A stretch of DNA of 55,586 nucleotides. It comes from Oxalobacteraceae bacterium (GTDB taxonomy: Bacteria > Pseudomonadota > Gammaproteobacteria > Burkholderiales > Burkholderiaceae_D). Below the pieces are notes generated by a model. It was given only the letters and a program-made list of their open reading frames with translations. It had not been told where the DNA came from and ran no database searches. Position numbers and translations under genes: made by a program. The stretch spans positions 1 to 55,586 of the forward strand of contig RGFZ01000017.1 of NCBI GenBank assembly GCA_010024875.1. Reading direction: 5' to 3'. Below, piece after piece: positions 40,903 through 51,395 of this stretch; the stretch's first letter is position 1; the number at the start of each line of letters is the position of its first letter.

Positions 40903-42408
40903 ATGAATTCCCCTGAATTGCCTTTTACTGCGCGGCAGCGCTTGAGCGAACTCGCGTTGGGGAATACCTTCGCTGATCTGCCACCCTCGTTCTACACCTT
41001 GCTGAACCCTACACCGCTGCCCTCGCCTTACCTAGTCTGCGGGAGCGAAGCGGCCGCTGCGCTGATCGGCCTCGACCCCGATGAGTTCAGCAGTGAAGAT
41101 TTTCTCCAGGTATTTTCCGGCAATGCCGTGCATGCGCATTCAAAGCCGCTGGCGGCTGTTTACTCGGGCCACCAGTTTGGCGTGTGGGCGGGCCAGCTGG
41201 GTGACGGCCGCGCGATTCTGCTCGGCGAGGCAAAGGCACCCTCGGAGCCGGGTGGCTCGCTGGAGTTGCAGCTCAAAGGGTCCGGCAAAACGCCTTACTC
41301 GCGCATGGGCGATGGCCGGGCCGTGCTGCGCTCCTCAATACGCGAATTTCTCTGTTCGGAGGCGATGGCCGGGCTGGGTATTCCAACCTCGCGCGCGCTG
41401 TGCGTGATCGGTTCGGACAGCCGCGTCATGCGCGAAATGCCGGAGAGCACTGCTGTGGTCACTCGCATGGCCCAGAGTTTCGTCCGCTTCGGCTCTTTCG
41501 AGCATTGGTTTTATCACCAACATCCAGAGTCGCTGAAAACACTGGCCGATTACGTGCTGGCACAAAGCTATCCTGAGCTGCGCGATGAGCCGCATCCCTA
41601 CAAAGCGCTGTTGAGGGAAGTGACGCGCCGCACCGCTGAACTGGTCGCGCAGTGGCAGGCCGTGGGTTTCATGCATGGCGTGCTGAATACCGACAACATG
41701 TCGATTCTTGGCATCACGCTGGACTACGGTCCCTTTGGATTCATGGAAGCCTATGATCCGGCACACATTTGCAATCACACCGATCAGCAGGGTCGCTATT
41801 CGTATCGCATGCAGCCACGTATTGGTGAATGGAATTGCTACGCACTCGGTCAGGCGATGGTGTCGCTGATCGGCGATGTCGATGAGGTGCATCAGGCGCT
41901 ATCTATTTACAAGCCTGCTTTCGATGCGCGCATGGCGGCACTATGGCAAGGCAAGCTTGGCCTGCGCGGCGTCATGGAAGGCGACGAAGCACTCCTTGAG
42001 CGCTTGCTGGAGATCCTCGCCACCAATCGGGTCGATTTTCCGCTGTTCTTCCGTCGTTTGTCCGATTTGAAGCGCGACGATCCGGGCGCAGATACCCCTC
42101 TACGTGATCTGTTCATGGATCGCCCAGCCTTTGATGCATGGTCAGTAGAATACCGGTTGAGATTGAGACAGGAGCATAGCAACGATACCGCGCGCAAGCT
42201 GAGCATGGACAGGGTGAATCCCAAATATGTACTGCGCAACTACCTGGCTCAGACGGCGATAGAAAAAGCCCAGCAAAAAGATTTTTCGGAAGTACAGCGG
42301 CTGCTAAAGATATTGCAGCACCCGTATGACGAACAGCCAGAGCACGACGATTATGCGACACTGCCGCCCGACTGGGCCGCGAATATCGAAGTCAGCTGCT
42401 CATCCTGA
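40903..42408 (+). CDS. selO: Protein adenylyltransferase SelO (YdiU)
   Basis: Pseudokinase-fold enzyme of 501 residues that transfers AMP to Ser, Thr or Tyr of target proteins, including redox proteins, in the cytosol. Seen: VYSGHQFGVWAGQLGDGRAILLGE (about 86-109), LQLKGSGKTPYSRMGDGRAVLRSSIREFL (about 121-149), LNTDNMSILGITLDYGPFGFMEAYDP (about 261-286) with the metal-binding Asn/Asp. The terminal peptide EVSCSS has Cys where eukaryotic SelO has selenocysteine. It heads a plus-strand group with msrB, fitting its role in oxidative stress. Start ATG 40903; the upstream 248 bases are a divergent promoter region shared with the acyl-CoA ligase operon. Confidence 0.96.
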   Translation: MNSPELPFTARQRLSELALGNTFADLPPSFYTLLNPTPLPSPYLVCGSEAAAALIGLDPDEFSSEDFLQVFSGNAVHAHSKPLAAVYSGHQFGVWAGQLGDGRAILLGEAKAPSEPGGSLELQLKGSGKTPYSRMGDGRAVLRSSIREFLCSEAMAGLGIPTSRALCVIGSDSRVMREMPESTAVVTRMAQSFVRFGSFEHWFYHQHPESLKTLADYVLAQSYPELRDEPHPYKALLREVTRRTAELVAQWQAVGFMHGVLNTDNMSILGITLDYGPFGFMEAYDPAHICNHTDQQGRYSYRMQPRIGEWNCYALGQAMVSLIGDVDEVHQALSIYKPAFDARMAALWQGKLGLRGVMEGDEALLERLLEILATNRVDFPLFFRRLSDLKRDDPGADTPLRDLFMDRPAFDAWSVEYRLRLRQEHSNDTARKLSMDRVNPKYVLRNYLAQTAIEKAQQKDFSEVQRLLKILQHPYDEQPEHDDYATLPPDWAANIEVSCSS

Positions 42409-42417
42409 GGACAAACG

Positions 42418-42822
42418 ATGAAGACCAAAGTCACTCGCAGTGATGAAGAATGGAAGGCCATGCTCGACCCGATGGAATATCAGGTCACTCGCCAAGCCGC
42501 TACCGAACGCGCATTCACAGGCCGCTACTGGGACCATCACGAAAAAGGGATTTACGCCTGCGTCTGCTGTGGCACGGCCTTGTTTGAATCGGACGCCAAA
42601 TTCGACTCAGGCTGCGGCTGGCCAAGCTATTTTCGGGCGCTCGATCCGGCAAATGTGATCGAACGCACGGACCGCAGCCACGGCATGATACGGACTGAGA
42701 TCTTGTGTGCAGTCTGCGATGCGCACCTCGGCCATGTATTTCCCGATGGCCCGCCACCCACCGGCCTGCGCTACTGCATCAATTCCGCTGCGCTGCGCTT
42801 CAGTGCCGATCACTCTGCATAA
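42418..42822 (+). CDS. msrB: Peptide-methionine (R)-S-oxide reductase MsrB
   Basis: Thioredoxin-dependent repair enzyme, 134 residues, reducing R-methionine sulfoxide in proteins; cytosolic, with no signal peptide. Zinc site of two CxxC pairs (C48-C51 and C97-C100) and catalytic Cys120 in [11 protein letters not shown]. The family core [11 protein letters not shown] and [16 protein letters not shown] are present. It begins nine bases after selO with a GAGGA site and ends six bases before yciB, so the genes are probably co-transcribed. Confidence 0.97.
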   Translation: MKTKVTRSDEEWKAMLDPMEYQVTRQAATERAFTGRYWDHHEKGIYACVCCGTALFESDAKFDSGCGWPSYFRALDPANVIERTDRSHGMIRTEILCAVCDAHLGHVFPDGPPPTGLRYCINSAALRFSADHSA

Positions 42823-42828
42823 ACAGCG

Positions 42829-43395
42829 ATGAAACTTCTGTTCGACCTGTTCCCGGTGATTCTGTTTTTCGTTGTCTTTCGGCTCGCCGGCTCGAATCCC
42901 GAGGCGGCTCAGGCATTTGGAAGCCACTATCTTTCGGCCCTGGTGTCGGGCGGCGAGGTCACGCTGACTCAGGCACCCATACTGTTGGCGACCGCAGTCG
43001 CCATACTCGCTACCATCGGGCAGATCGGATGGTTACTGGCCAGACGCAAGCCGGTCGACAACATGCTCTGGGTGTCGCTGGTGATCATCGTACTCTTCGG
43101 CGGCGCAACGATTTATTTTCATGATGAGCAGTTCATCAAACTCAAACCGACCGTGCTGTACTGGTGCTTTGCGCTGGTACTGCTCGCCAGTCCGCTGCTA
43201 CTGAAAAAAAATCTGATAAAAGCCATGATGGGCAAACAACTCAGCCTGCCAGAGAACGTCTGGTCTCGGCTCAATCTCGCCTGGGGATTATTTTTCTCGC
43301 TGATGGGCGCGCTGAATCTTTACATCGCTGAACCGCGTGGAACGCATGCATCAGTTGCTGACGCTCGAGCTCTCGCCCGTGTCACTGAACATTGA
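42829..43395 (+). CDS. yciB: YciB/septation protein A homologue with replaced C-terminus (probably truncated)
   Basis: Inner-membrane protein linked to cell envelope maintenance and septation. Its 188 residues contain four hydrophobic segments. The family pattern is clear up to about residue 167: [90 protein letters not shown]. After NLYIA the family normally continues with about 30-35 residues (a motif like WVNFKLFG and a last membrane helix). Here a polar 21-residue tail ([21 protein letters not shown]) follows instead, encoded over the start of bolA. This looks like a deletion that fused the genes. It may be non-functional. Confidence 0.85.
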   Translation: MKLLFDLFPVILFFVVFRLAGSNPEAAQAFGSHYLSALVSGGEVTLTQAPILLATAVAILATIGQIGWLLARRKPVDNMLWVSLVIIVLFGGATIYFHDEQFIKLKPTVLYWCFALVLLASPLLLKKNLIKAMMGKQLSLPENVWSRLNLAWGLFFSLMGALNLYIAEPRGTHASVADARALARVTEH

Positions 43396-43609
43396 CGACG
43401 AGTCCGCGCTGCATGCCGGACATGCCGGTGCCGCTTCGGGCGGCGGACATTATCGGATTCGCATGATTTCAGAGCGCTTTGACGGGCTGGGCAAGCTTGG
43501 TCGCCATCGGCTAGTGTATGATTGCTTGCGCGAGATGATGCAGAAAGATATACACGCTCTCGCAATGACCTTGCTGACGCCGGCCGAGGCCGCTGCATCG
43601 GAAGCTTAA
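43337..43609 (+). CDS. bolA: BolA family protein with lost ATG start
   Basis: Small BolA/IbaG-type protein of about 90 residues that works with monothiol glutaredoxins in iron-sulphur handling and affects cell shape under stress. Seen: [51 protein letters not shown], with the conserved HAGHAGA and the RHRLVY helix. The start is uncertain: the usual BolA beginning M-N-R-(I/V)-E-R is found as L-N-R-V-E-R, with CTG (43328) where ATG is expected. I list GTG 43337 as the first plausible start; ATG 43346 is also possible. It overlaps yciB by 59 bases in another frame. See the finding on the junction. Confidence 0.85.
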   Translation: MERMHQLLTLELSPVSLNIDDESALHAGHAGAASGGGHYRIRMISERFDGLGKLGRHRLVYDCLREMMQKDIHALAMTLLTPAEAAASEA

Positions 43610-43674
43610 ACACCGATCGGCAGCTGACTATGGCGCCGGCCGTTTTTTATCAACGACCCCCTAAATCCATAATT

Positions 43675-44454
43675 ATGATGAACCTGAAAACCGCTCGCCT
43701 GCTCGTGCTGCTGATGGCATCGGCCGGCCTGCCCGCGCTGGCGCAAAATGTCGCCGTGGTCAATGGCAAGGCAATCCCGACTTCGCGCGTCGATGTGATG
43801 GTCAAGCAGATGGTGCAGCAAGGCCAGCAGGACACGCCCGAAATGCGCTCGATGATCAAAGATGAACTGATCAACCGCGAAGTGCTTGCGCAGGAAGCCG
43901 ACAAGCAAGGCATCTCCGGCCGTGCCGACATCAAGAATCAGATCGAAATGGCCCGCCAATCCATCGTGATCCGTGCGATGGTTTCCGAGTACCTGACCAA
44001 GCACCCGGTCAAGGACGAAGACATGAAAGCCGAGTACGAAAAGGTAAAAGCCTCGAACAGCGGCAAGGAATATCACGCACGCCATATCCTGGTCGAAAAG
44101 GAAGACGACGCCAAGGCGATCATCAGTAAGCTGAAAGGCGGCGCCAAGTTTGAAGAACTGGCCAAATCCTCCAAAGATCCCGGCTCAGCCGAGCAAGGCG
44201 GCGATTTGGGCTGGGCACCGCCCGACGCCTTCGTGAAGCCTTTCTCCGAGGCCATGATTGCACTCAAGACGGGTGAATACACGCAGAACCCAGTCAAGTC
44301 GCAGTTCGGTTATCACGTGATCCGGCTGGAAGAGACGCGCGATGCGCAATTCCCTCCGTTTGAGGAAGTCAAAGGTCAGATCGGCGAATCGCTCCAGCAG
44401 CGTAAGCTGCAAGCTTTCCAGCAAGACCTTAAGAAGAAAGCGAAGATTCAGTAA
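43675..44454 (+). CDS. Periplasmic parvulin-type peptidyl-prolyl isomerase
   Basis: Foldase of 259 residues of the PpiC/SurA type. Signal peptide MMNLKTARLLVLLMASAGLPALA, then a SurA-like helical chaperone part (VNGKAIPTSRVDVMVKQMVQQ, MIKDELINREVLAQEADKQGI) and a parvulin domain about 130-225 with YHARHILVEKEDDAKAII, LAKSSKDPGSAEQGGDLGWAPPDAFVKPFSEAMIAL and FGYHVIRLEE. It probably helps outer-membrane or secreted protein folding, for example pilins. The start pair ATG-ATG is at 43675/43678 with only a weak ribosome site; the frame stays open upstream but that part is not coding-like. It ends 26 bases before a terminator. Confidence 0.94.
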   Translation: MMNLKTARLLVLLMASAGLPALAQNVAVVNGKAIPTSRVDVMVKQMVQQGQQDTPEMRSMIKDELINREVLAQEADKQGISGRADIKNQIEMARQSIVIRAMVSEYLTKHPVKDEDMKAEYEKVKASNSGKEYHARHILVEKEDDAKAIISKLKGGAKFEELAKSSKDPGSAEQGGDLGWAPPDAFVKPFSEAMIALKTGEYTQNPVKSQFGYHVIRLEETRDAQFPPFEEVKGQIGESLQQRKLQAFQQDLKKKAKIQ

Positions 44455-44480
44455 ACAGTTTGCTGGATTCAACGACGCAA

Positions 44481-44505
44481 AAACGCTCCCTCGGGAGCGT
44501 TTTTT
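44481..44505. terminator. Bidirectional intrinsic terminator between the parvulin gene and purL
   Basis: The stem AAACGCTCC / GGAGCGTTT with a CTCG loop is followed by TTTTTT in the plus direction and by a T-run (from the A-run at 44479-44483) in the minus direction. It lies between two convergent gene ends (44454 and 44531) and can end both transcripts. Confidence 0.9.
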
Positions 44506-44530
44506 ATGGCGGTGCTTTGAATGCGGTGCT

Positions 44531-47500
44531 TCAGCCCACCCATTTGCGCGCATTGCGGAACATGCGCATCCATGGGGCATCCTCGCCCCAACCTTCCGGA
44601 TGCCATGAGTGCTGCACTGTCCGAAATACCCGCTCCGCATGCGGCATCATCACTGTGAAGCGGCCATCCGCCGTGGTGACTGCCGTAATGCCAGACGGCG
44701 ATCCGTTAGGATTGAAAGGATAACGCTCAGTCGGCTGACCAAAGTTGTCCACGAAGCGCAAGGCCACCTGCACTTTCGTCGGATCACCCGTATGCGCAAA
44801 ATTTGCAAACCCTTCACCGTGCGCCACCGCAATCGGTGTACGCGTCCCCACCATGCCAGTAAAGAAAATCGAGGGTGATTCCGGTATCTCGACCATCGCG
44901 AAGCGCGCCTCGAACTGCTCGGACTGATTACGCGTGAACTTTGGCCAGTGCTCGGCACCGGGAATGATGGATTTCAGGCTGCTCATCATCTGGCAGCCAT
45001 TGCAGATACCTAGTGCGAACGTATCCTTGCGCTGGAAGAAGCCGGAGAACTGCGCCGACAAAGTCGGGTTGAACAGGATGGTCTTGGACCAGCCCTCACC
45101 GGCACCCAGCACATCACCGTATGAGAAACCGCCAACTGCGATCAAACCGGCGAAGTCCTTCAGCGATGCACGCCCGGCGATTAGATCGCTCATATGCACA
45201 TCAATCGCATCAAAGCCCGACTGATGCATCACATACGCGGTCTCGACATGCGAATTCACGCCTTGCTCGCGCAGGATCGCCACCCGGGGACGCGCGCCGG
45301 TCGCAATGAACGGTGCTGCCACATCCTCAGACGGATCGAAAGAAATCACCGGCTGCATGCCGGGATCTGATTCATCCAGCCAGCGGTCATAGTCAGCATC
45401 TGCACAAGCAGGATTGTCACGCAGGCGCGCCAGACGCCAGCTGGTCTCGCTCCACAGGCGGTGCAATACCGAACGCTTCTGGCTGTAGATGATCTTCGCG
45501 TCGCGTGTGAATTCGATCACGTCACGATCATTCGTCTTGCCAATGATGTGGCTGCAGGCGCCCAGGCCAAACTCTCGCAGCACATTCATTACCTCTGATT
45601 TTTCAGCGGCACGCACTTGCAGTACCGCGCCGAGTTCTTCATTAAACAGCGCCCGCAGCGTCAGGTCGTTGCGGCGCTCATCGACTTGGCTTGACCAGTT
45701 CTTGGAATCGCCCCAGTCGGTCGCATGCTCGCCCTCGGTCACCAGAATGTCGAGATTGACCGAGAGGCCCGTGTGACCGGCGAACGCCATCTCGCACAGC
45801 GTCGCGTATAGACCGCCATCGGAGCGGTCATGGTAAGCCAGCAGCTTGTGCTCGCGGTTGAGTCGCTGTACCGCATCGAAGAAGGCTTTCAAATCACTAG
45901 CCTCATCAAGATCGGGCACTTGATTGCCGAGCTGCTGAACCACCTGCGCCAGCGCTGAGGCGCCGAGGCGATTTTTACCGCGCCCGAGATCGATCAGAAT
46001 GAGCGAAGTCTCTCCCACATCGGTACGCAGCTGCGGCGTCAGCGAGCGCCGCACATCCGACACCGGCGCAAAGGATGACACGATCAGCGACACTGGCGAT
46101 ATCACCGCCTTGTCACCTTCGTCATCGCGCCAGGTAGTGCGCATCGACAAAGAATCCTTGCCGACCGGGATGCTGATACCCAGGGCCGGACACAGCTCCA
46201 TACCGACCGCCTTCACGGTATCGAACAGCGCCGCATCCTGCCCGGGCTGACCGCAGGCTGCCATCCAGTTCGCCGAAAGCTTGATGTCGGATAGCTCATT
46301 AATCGCTGCGGCGGCGATATTCGTGATTGCCTCACCGACGGCCATGCGACCCGAAGCCGGCGCATTTACCACTGCCAGCGGCGTACGCTCGCCCATCGCC
46401 ATCGCCTCGCCGAGATAGCCGATATGGCTCATGGTCGTCACCGCGCAATCCGCAACCGGAACTTGCCAAGGGCCGACCATCTGATCGCGCACCGTGTGTG
46501 CGCCGACCGTGCGGTCGCCTATCGTGATCAGGAAAGATTTGTCCGCAACGGAAGGCAGCTTCAGCACGCGCTCGGCGGCCTCTTCCAGCGAGATCCCGGT
46601 CAAGTCGAGCGGTATCGCAGTCTGCTGCATCCGCTTGACGTCGCGATGCATTTTCGGCGGCTTGCCCAGCAAGACATCCATTGGCATGTCGACCGGATAG
46701 TTGTCATGCTCAGGATCGATCACGCGCAGCTGTCGCTCTTCGGTCGCAATACCCACGACCGCAAACGGACAGCGCTCGCGCTCGCATAGCGAGCTGAACA
46801 GTGGCAGGCTGGACGGCGCAATCGCCATCACATACCTTTCCTGCGATTCATTGCTCCAGATTTCTTTTGGTGCCAGTCCGCTCTCTTCCAGATGCACCTT
46901 GCGCAGATCAAACACGGCGCCCCGTCCGGCATCATTGGTCAGCTCAGGGAAAGCATTCGACAGACCGCCCGCACCCACATCATGAATAGAGAGCACCGGG
47001 TTGTTGACACCCATCGCCCAGCAGGCATTGATCACTTCCTGCGCGCGGCGCTGCATCTCGGGATTGCCTCGCTGTACAGAGTCAAAATCCAGGTCGGCTG
47101 TGTTCGCGCCAGTTGCCATCGACGAAGCAGCACCGCCGCCCATGCCAATGCGCATGCCGGGACCGCCGAGTTGGATCAACAAGCTGCCGACTGGCAGCGC
47201 TTCTTTTTTAGTGTGTAGGCCAGAGATATTGCCCAAACCCCCGGCAATCATGATGGGCTTGTGATAGCCGTACACCGTACCGCCGACATTCTGCTCGTAG
47301 CTGCGGAAATAACCGGTCAGGTTCGGGCGGCCGAATTCGTTGTTGAATGCCGCGCCACCAATCGGGCCATCGATCATGATCTGCAGCGGCGACGCAATGC
47401 GTTCCGGCTTGCCGGTGATACCCGACATGCCTGCCTCTTTGCGCTGCGAAGGCGGAGCGTTCACATCGCGGGCATTCTCCCACTGGCGCACAGCATGTTG

Positions 47501-48544
47501 AATCATCAGGTTGGATACCGTGAAGCCGGTCAATCCGGCCTTAGGCTTGGCACCACGGCCGGTCGCGCCTTCATCGCGAATCTCGCCGCCGGCGCCGGTC
47601 GATGCGCCGGGAAACGGCGAAATCGCGGTCGGATGATTGTGCGTCTCGACCTTCATCAGGATGTGTGTCGGCTCGTCGCTGGTCTGGTACTGCCAGCCCT
47701 GATCGGCGCGCGCATAAAACCGCGTGACGTTTGCTCCCTCGATCACGGATGCATTATCAGCGTAGGCAACGATGGTGCCTCTAGGGTTAAGCTGATGCGT
47801 GTTACGGATCATCGCAAAGAGCGAGCGATCCTGCGGCTGCCCGTCGATGGTCCAATCAGCATTAAATATCTTGTGTCGACAGTGCTCACTGTTCGCCTGC
47901 GCAAACATCATCAATTCCACGTCGGTCGGGTTACGTCCGGCACGGTTGAATGCATCGAACAGATAATCGATTTCATCATCTGACAAGGCGAGGCCGAGCT
48001 GGACATTCGCGTTTTCCAGCGCCTGCCTGCCGTCTTTGATCATGTCGATATAGGCCAAGGGCTGCGGCTCCAGTTCGCGGAACAGTCCGGCGGCATCAGC
48101 GGTGTTGCGCACCACAGTCTCGGTCATGCGGTCGTGTAGCAGCGCGATGATCTCGGCGAGCTCGCCTGCGGCAAGCGTTTTTTTCCCGAGCAAGCCGGAT
48201 TTCAGCTGTACGAAGTAGCGAATACCTCGTTCGATCCGGTGCACATGGCGCATGCCACAGTTGTGCGCGATATCGGTGGCCTTGCTCGCCCAGGACGAGA
48301 TGGTGCCGATACGCGGTATGACGATGAACTGCTCGCCGGATTCTTCTCCGCTAAACGGTTGGCCATAAGTGAGCATGGCAGAAAGCTGCTGTTTTTCTTC
48401 CTCGCTCAGTCCGGAGGGCGCATCAATGAAGTGACAGAAGCGCCCGGAGATTCCGGTAATCGCCGGATTGACGTCTTTCAGTTGTGATAATAAACGCTGT
48501 AAACGGAAGCCTGACAGGGCGCTGGAGCCCGGAAGAGTGAGCAT
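44531..48544 (-). CDS. purL: Phosphoribosylformylglycinamidine synthase PurL
   Basis: Large single-chain FGAM synthase, 1337 residues, fourth step of purine synthesis: FGAR plus ATP plus glutamine gives FGAM. Seen: an N-terminal domain ([21 protein letters not shown]), linker and FGAM synthase domains with [51 protein letters not shown] and [15 protein letters not shown]. The C-terminal glutaminase has [13 protein letters not shown] and the Cys nucleophile in [13 protein letters not shown]. The start ATG 48544 opens [19 protein letters not shown], typical of beta-proteobacterial PurL. The frame runs open to 48706, but that leader is not conserved. It stands alone and divergent from the amidase gene. 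Confidence 0.97.
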   Translation of the reverse strand: MLTLPGSSALSGFRLQRLLSQLKDVNPAITGISGRFCHFIDAPSGLSEEEKQQLSAMLTYGQPFSGEESGEQFIVIPRIGTISSWASKATDIAHNCGMRHVHRIERGIRYFVQLKSGLLGKKTLAAGELAEIIALLHDRMTETVVRNTADAAGLFRELEPQPLAYIDMIKDGRQALENANVQLGLALSDDEIDYLFDAFNRAGRNPTDVELMMFAQANSEHCRHKIFNADWTIDGQPQDRSLFAMIRNTHQLNPRGTIVAYADNASVIEGANVTRFYARADQGWQYQTSDEPTHILMKVETHNHPTAISPFPGASTGAGGEIRDEGATGRGAKPKAGLTGFTVSNLMIQHAVRQWENARDVNAPPSQRKEAGMSGITGKPERIASPLQIMIDGPIGGAAFNNEFGRPNLTGYFRSYEQNVGGTVYGYHKPIMIAGGLGNISGLHTKKEALPVGSLLIQLGGPGMRIGMGGGAASSMATGANTADLDFDSVQRGNPEMQRRAQEVINACWAMGVNNPVLSIHDVGAGGLSNAFPELTNDAGRGAVFDLRKVHLEESGLAPKEIWSNESQERYVMAIAPSSLPLFSSLCERERCPFAVVGIATEERQLRVIDPEHDNYPVDMPMDVLLGKPPKMHRDVKRMQQTAIPLDLTGISLEEAAERVLKLPSVADKSFLITIGDRTVGAHTVRDQMVGPWQVPVADCAVTTMSHIGYLGEAMAMGERTPLAVVNAPASGRMAVGEAITNIAAAAINELSDIKLSANWMAACGQPGQDAALFDTVKAVGMELCPALGISIPVGKDSLSMRTTWRDDEGDKAVISPVSLIVSSFAPVSDVRRSLTPQLRTDVGETSLILIDLGRGKNRLGASALAQVVQQLGNQVPDLDEASDLKAFFDAVQRLNREHKLLAYHDRSDGGLYATLCEMAFAGHTGLSVNLDILVTEGEHATDWGDSKNWSSQVDERRNDLTLRALFNEELGAVLQVRAAEKSEVMNVLREFGLGACSHIIGKTNDRDVIEFTRDAKIIYSQKRSVLHRLWSETSWRLARLRDNPACADADYDRWLDESDPGMQPVISFDPSEDVAAPFIATGARPRVAILREQGVNSHVETAYVMHQSGFDAIDVHMSDLIAGRASLKDFAGLIAVGGFSYGDVLGAGEGWSKTILFNPTLSAQFSGFFQRKDTFALGICNGCQMMSSLKSIIPGAEHWPKFTRNQSEQFEARFAMVEIPESPSIFFTGMVGTRTPIAVAHGEGFANFAHTGDPTKVQVALRFVDNFGQPTERYPFNPNGSPSGITAVTTADGRFTVMMPHAERVFRTVQHSWHPEGWGEDAPWMRMFRNARKWVG

Positions 48545-48758
48545 GGCGAAGAAGCAGTTGGCGAGACGGGCTTTCCGGCGAAAAGTAAGGTGCGGCCCCG
48601 TGTTCTCGGGTTGAATCGGAGAGTGGCCATTATACCGCGCACACCTTGTTTGCCCGGTGGCTGGATCACAGACCGGCGACCCTGGGCCTGCGGCCCTCAG
48701 GCTCATGCTATCGTTGTCCGGGATAACAACCAGTTCGGTGCCCCAACCCTATCCCTCG

Positions 48759-50063
48759 ATGCCGATCACTTCGCTTAACACCCAAAACCGCCGCGAGCTG
48801 ATGCAGGCCAGCCTGGCCATCGCGCGTGACTCTTCCTCCGTCTTCACTCATCTGTATGTTGACGCGGCGCTGGCGGCTGCCGCGCACGCGGATGTGCTGC
48901 GGGTGACGGGTCAGCACAGTTCTGCACTGGCCGGGTTGTCGGTATCGGTGAAAGATTTGTTTGATGTGGCAGGTGAAACCACGCTGGCCGGATCGATCGC
49001 ATTGCGCGATGCGCCTCCCGCGGCATCGGATGCGGTCGTTGTCGCCCGCCTCCGCGCGGCAGGTGCGGCAATCATCGGCAAGACCAACATGACCGAGTTC
49101 GCTTACTCGGGCGTGGGCATCAACCCGCATCACGGCACACCGGCCAACCCGGCTGATCCGACGCGGATCCCAGGCGGTTCGTCATCGGGCGCAGCGGTGT
49201 CGGTCGCCATTGGCAGCTGTGTGGCCGCGATCGGGTCAGATACCGGTGGCTCCGTAAGGATACCGGCTGCCTTATGCGGGCTGGTGGGTTTCAAGCCCAC
49301 CATGCGCCGCGTGCCCGTGCGGGGCGCGCTACCGTTGGCGCCCTCGCTCGACTCCGTGGGGCCAATTGCAGCGACCGTCGATGATTGTCTGCTGATCGAT
49401 CGGGTGATCGCCGATGATCCACTCGATTTGCCCGCGGTGGAACTCGCCCAACTGAAGCTGGCCATCCCGGAAGATGTCGTGCTCGATGCAGTGGATAGTC
49501 AGGTGGCGAAGGCATTCACGGCCACCGTGTCGCGCCTCTCTGCTGCCGGTGCTCAGATCGTTGAAGTACCCATGCGGATGCTGGCTGAGGCAAAAGATCT
49601 TTATCTGATCTCACCCTACGAGGCCTACCCTTTTCACGAATCGCTTCTGTCCCAGCGCAAGCATGAATATGACCCTCGCGTTGTCTCGAGAATCTTGCTC
49701 GGTGCTGATGCGACGGACGAAGACAGAGACCGCTTGCGTCGCGCGCGCGAATCATGGCGCAAGGGACTGGAGGACCTTCTTGGCGGCTATGACGCGATGA
49801 TCATGCCCACGGTGCCCATCGTCGCCCCCAAGACCGAGGCGCTGCTCGCTTCCGACGACGCCTTTTTTGATGCCAATCGTCTGTTGCTGAGAAATACCTC
49901 AATCGTTAATCTCTTGGATGGTTGCGCGATCTCGCTACCGTGCCATCGCGAAGGTGATCTCCCAGTCGGTTTTTCGCTGGCGTCCTCGGCAATGAAAGAT
50001 GCCCGTATCGCCTCCATTGCCCGCCTCATGGAAGCGCTGCTTGCGCCATCTCGTCTCGGATGA
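48759..50063 (+). CDS. Amidase signature family protein
   Basis: Ser-cisSer-Lys amidase of about 434 residues. Catalytic elements with this start: Lys65 in SVSVKDLFD, the cis-Ser inside GGSSSGAAVSVA (about 139-150), and nucleophile Ser165 in SDTGGSVRIPAALCGLVGFKPT. The family includes GatA, AtzE/AtzF and aliphatic or aryl amidases; without a GatB/GatC neighbour and at this length a stand-alone carboxamide hydrolase is more likely than GatA. The start is uncertain: ATG 48759 gives the normal N-terminus, while ATG 48705 in frame would add 18 residues, and neither has a strong ribosome site. Its end overlaps the end of the convergent unknown gene by 38 bases. Confidence 0.9.
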   Translation: MPITSLNTQNRRELMQASLAIARDSSSVFTHLYVDAALAAAAHADVLRVTGQHSSALAGLSVSVKDLFDVAGETTLAGSIALRDAPPAASDAVVVARLRAAGAAIIGKTNMTEFAYSGVGINPHHGTPANPADPTRIPGGSSSGAAVSVAIGSCVAAIGSDTGGSVRIPAALCGLVGFKPTMRRVPVRGALPLAPSLDSVGPIAATVDDCLLIDRVIADDPLDLPAVELAQLKLAIPEDVVLDAVDSQVAKAFTATVSRLSAAGAQIVEVPMRMLAEAKDLYLISPYEAYPFHESLLSQRKHEYDPRVVSRILLGADATDEDRDRLRRARESWRKGLEDLLGGYDAMIMPTVPIVAPKTEALLASDDAFFDANRLLLRNTSIVNLLDGCAISLPCHREGDLPVGFSLASSAMKDARIASIARLMEALLAPSRLG

Positions 50064-50985
50064 GCCTCTGCCGTCGGTAGATCTTGTTGGCAAGCTGCTG
50101 CCCGTAGCGATCGCCGAGACCATACGCGCGTCGTGAATGATCGCGGTTCTCGAACACTGCCACCACTTCGTTCATACCGCAAGCGAGCCAATACCGGGAG
50201 GTCGCCTCCATTTGCGCCACGCTGTCGGGGGGGAACCTGCCTGAACCAAAATTGATGAATACCTTTCGATCATCGGTATCACTGAAAAATGCCTCGCCGC
50301 CTATCGCCGCCCAGCCGTTCACGGCAGGCAGCTGCGGATGGCCGCCGAATCCCCGCGCAGTGGTCGTACACGGCGTCAGCTCATGCAGAACATGAAGACC
50401 GTGCTGATCAATCAGGAAGAGGTATTTTCCGGCGCGCCGATCATAGGGACCGCGCAGCAATGGAGGCAACTTGCGCTCCCCGGGCAGCAGATCAATGATG
50501 AAGGCATTGAGTGCGCTGGGTGAACTGTCCAGCAGATTGGCGCCGGTCGCGGGTTTCAGCGGGCCAATCCCGAAAATGGCTGGATTGCCGGGCAAACTTG
50601 CAGGCAAGCGTTTTCCGGAGACCCTCTGCAGTTGAGCCAAACGATCCCGGTAAGCCATGGTCTCCGCTTCCAGCGCGTCCAGCGTATCGCTCTTGACGAT
50701 CTCTACCGACCAGGGGGGCGCGAAACTCGAGCCCGACGCTACATCAGCCGCCATCAATGCACGAATATCGACCTTCGATGCTTTTTCGCGCTCACGCTCC
50801 CAAGCTGCTATCTGTGACTCAAGAAACGCACAATACGATGGCGCGGGCTCGCCGGGTTTCCTGTACGACAGTGAACCTGGCGACACTCTGATGTGAGTCG
50901 GTTGATGACCTGTGTGAACGGGTGCGGGCGAAGCGGTGATCGTGCGCTGCCGGCGCAACGCGGATATTTTTCCAACGGCTTTCAT
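50026..50985 (-). CDS. Unrecognised protein with effector/toxin-like C-terminal region
   Basis: A 319-residue protein I cannot name. The N-terminal ~50 residues are basic and low-complexity (VGKISALRRQRTITASPAPVHTGHQPTHIRVSPGSLSYRKPGEPAPS) with no Sec signal; a helical, Glu/Arg-rich stretch follows (about 52-75 and 95-120). The C-terminal half (about 150-319) looks folded: KYLFLIDQHGLHVLHELTP, then GGHPQLPAVNGWAAIGGEAFFSD, KVFINFGSGRFPPDS and a helical tail. The order H-x-L ... GGEA ... INxGSGRFPP recalls a module (H ... AAGE ... NxSGHYxP) I know from C-termini of polymorphic toxins and effectors; the link is weak. Start ATG 50985 has AAGGA upstream; a TTG at 51090 in frame is unlikely. It overlaps the amidase gene end by 38 bases. 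Confidence 0.6.
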   Translation of the reverse strand: MKAVGKISALRRQRTITASPAPVHTGHQPTHIRVSPGSLSYRKPGEPAPSYCAFLESQIAAWEREREKASKVDIRALMAADVASGSSFAPPWSVEIVKSDTLDALEAETMAYRDRLAQLQRVSGKRLPASLPGNPAIFGIGPLKPATGANLLDSSPSALNAFIIDLLPGERKLPPLLRGPYDRRAGKYLFLIDQHGLHVLHELTPCTTTARGFGGHPQLPAVNGWAAIGGEAFFSDTDDRKVFINFGSGRFPPDSVAQMEATSRYWLACGMNEVVAVFENRDHSRRAYGLGDRYGQQLANKIYRRQRLIRDEMAQAALP

Positions 50986-51395
50986 GGCAAATGCTTCCTT
51001 CAATTTAAAATGTCGTATTGAGTCCGACCGACATTTCTTTTTTTGCAATTCGCATGCCAAACATATTCGGAGATCGAACTTTTTATTCAAAGGGCGATTT
51101 ATTTTTTTTGTGGCGTGCCAAATACACGGAGATCAATCCATGCACCATGTTAACGAGCGCAAAGAGTGCAGTCTGTTCAAATGCACCATGCAGATACCTT
51201 GATTGCTCCGGGTGTGGATTGTTTTAGCGCAGTTTTGCAGATACTCTAGAGGGCGTTGTTCAATTATTCCCCATGACAAATAGCACTCTCCCTACAAATT
51301 GAGTTAATCGAGCGGTTTTTCCTGAACTTGCAGGCACAGACCTGTCCCACGGCTACAGCAGACTGCCGTGAGGTTCTTCAACAAGCTGGAGTCCA
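50986..51395. other. Intergenic region between the unknown gene and dadA
   Basis: These 410 bases hold the divergent promoters. The first 150 bases are T-rich on the plus strand (for example near 51035-51045 and 51098-51108), unlike the flanking genes. Short frames in both directions lack ribosome sites and recognisable protein features. No operator, repeat or RNA structure stood out. Confidence 0.55.

Noticed and set aside
47261-47983. A 240-codon open frame on the plus strand
   Set aside because: It is antisense to purL, an excellent PurL match on the other strand; no start signal.
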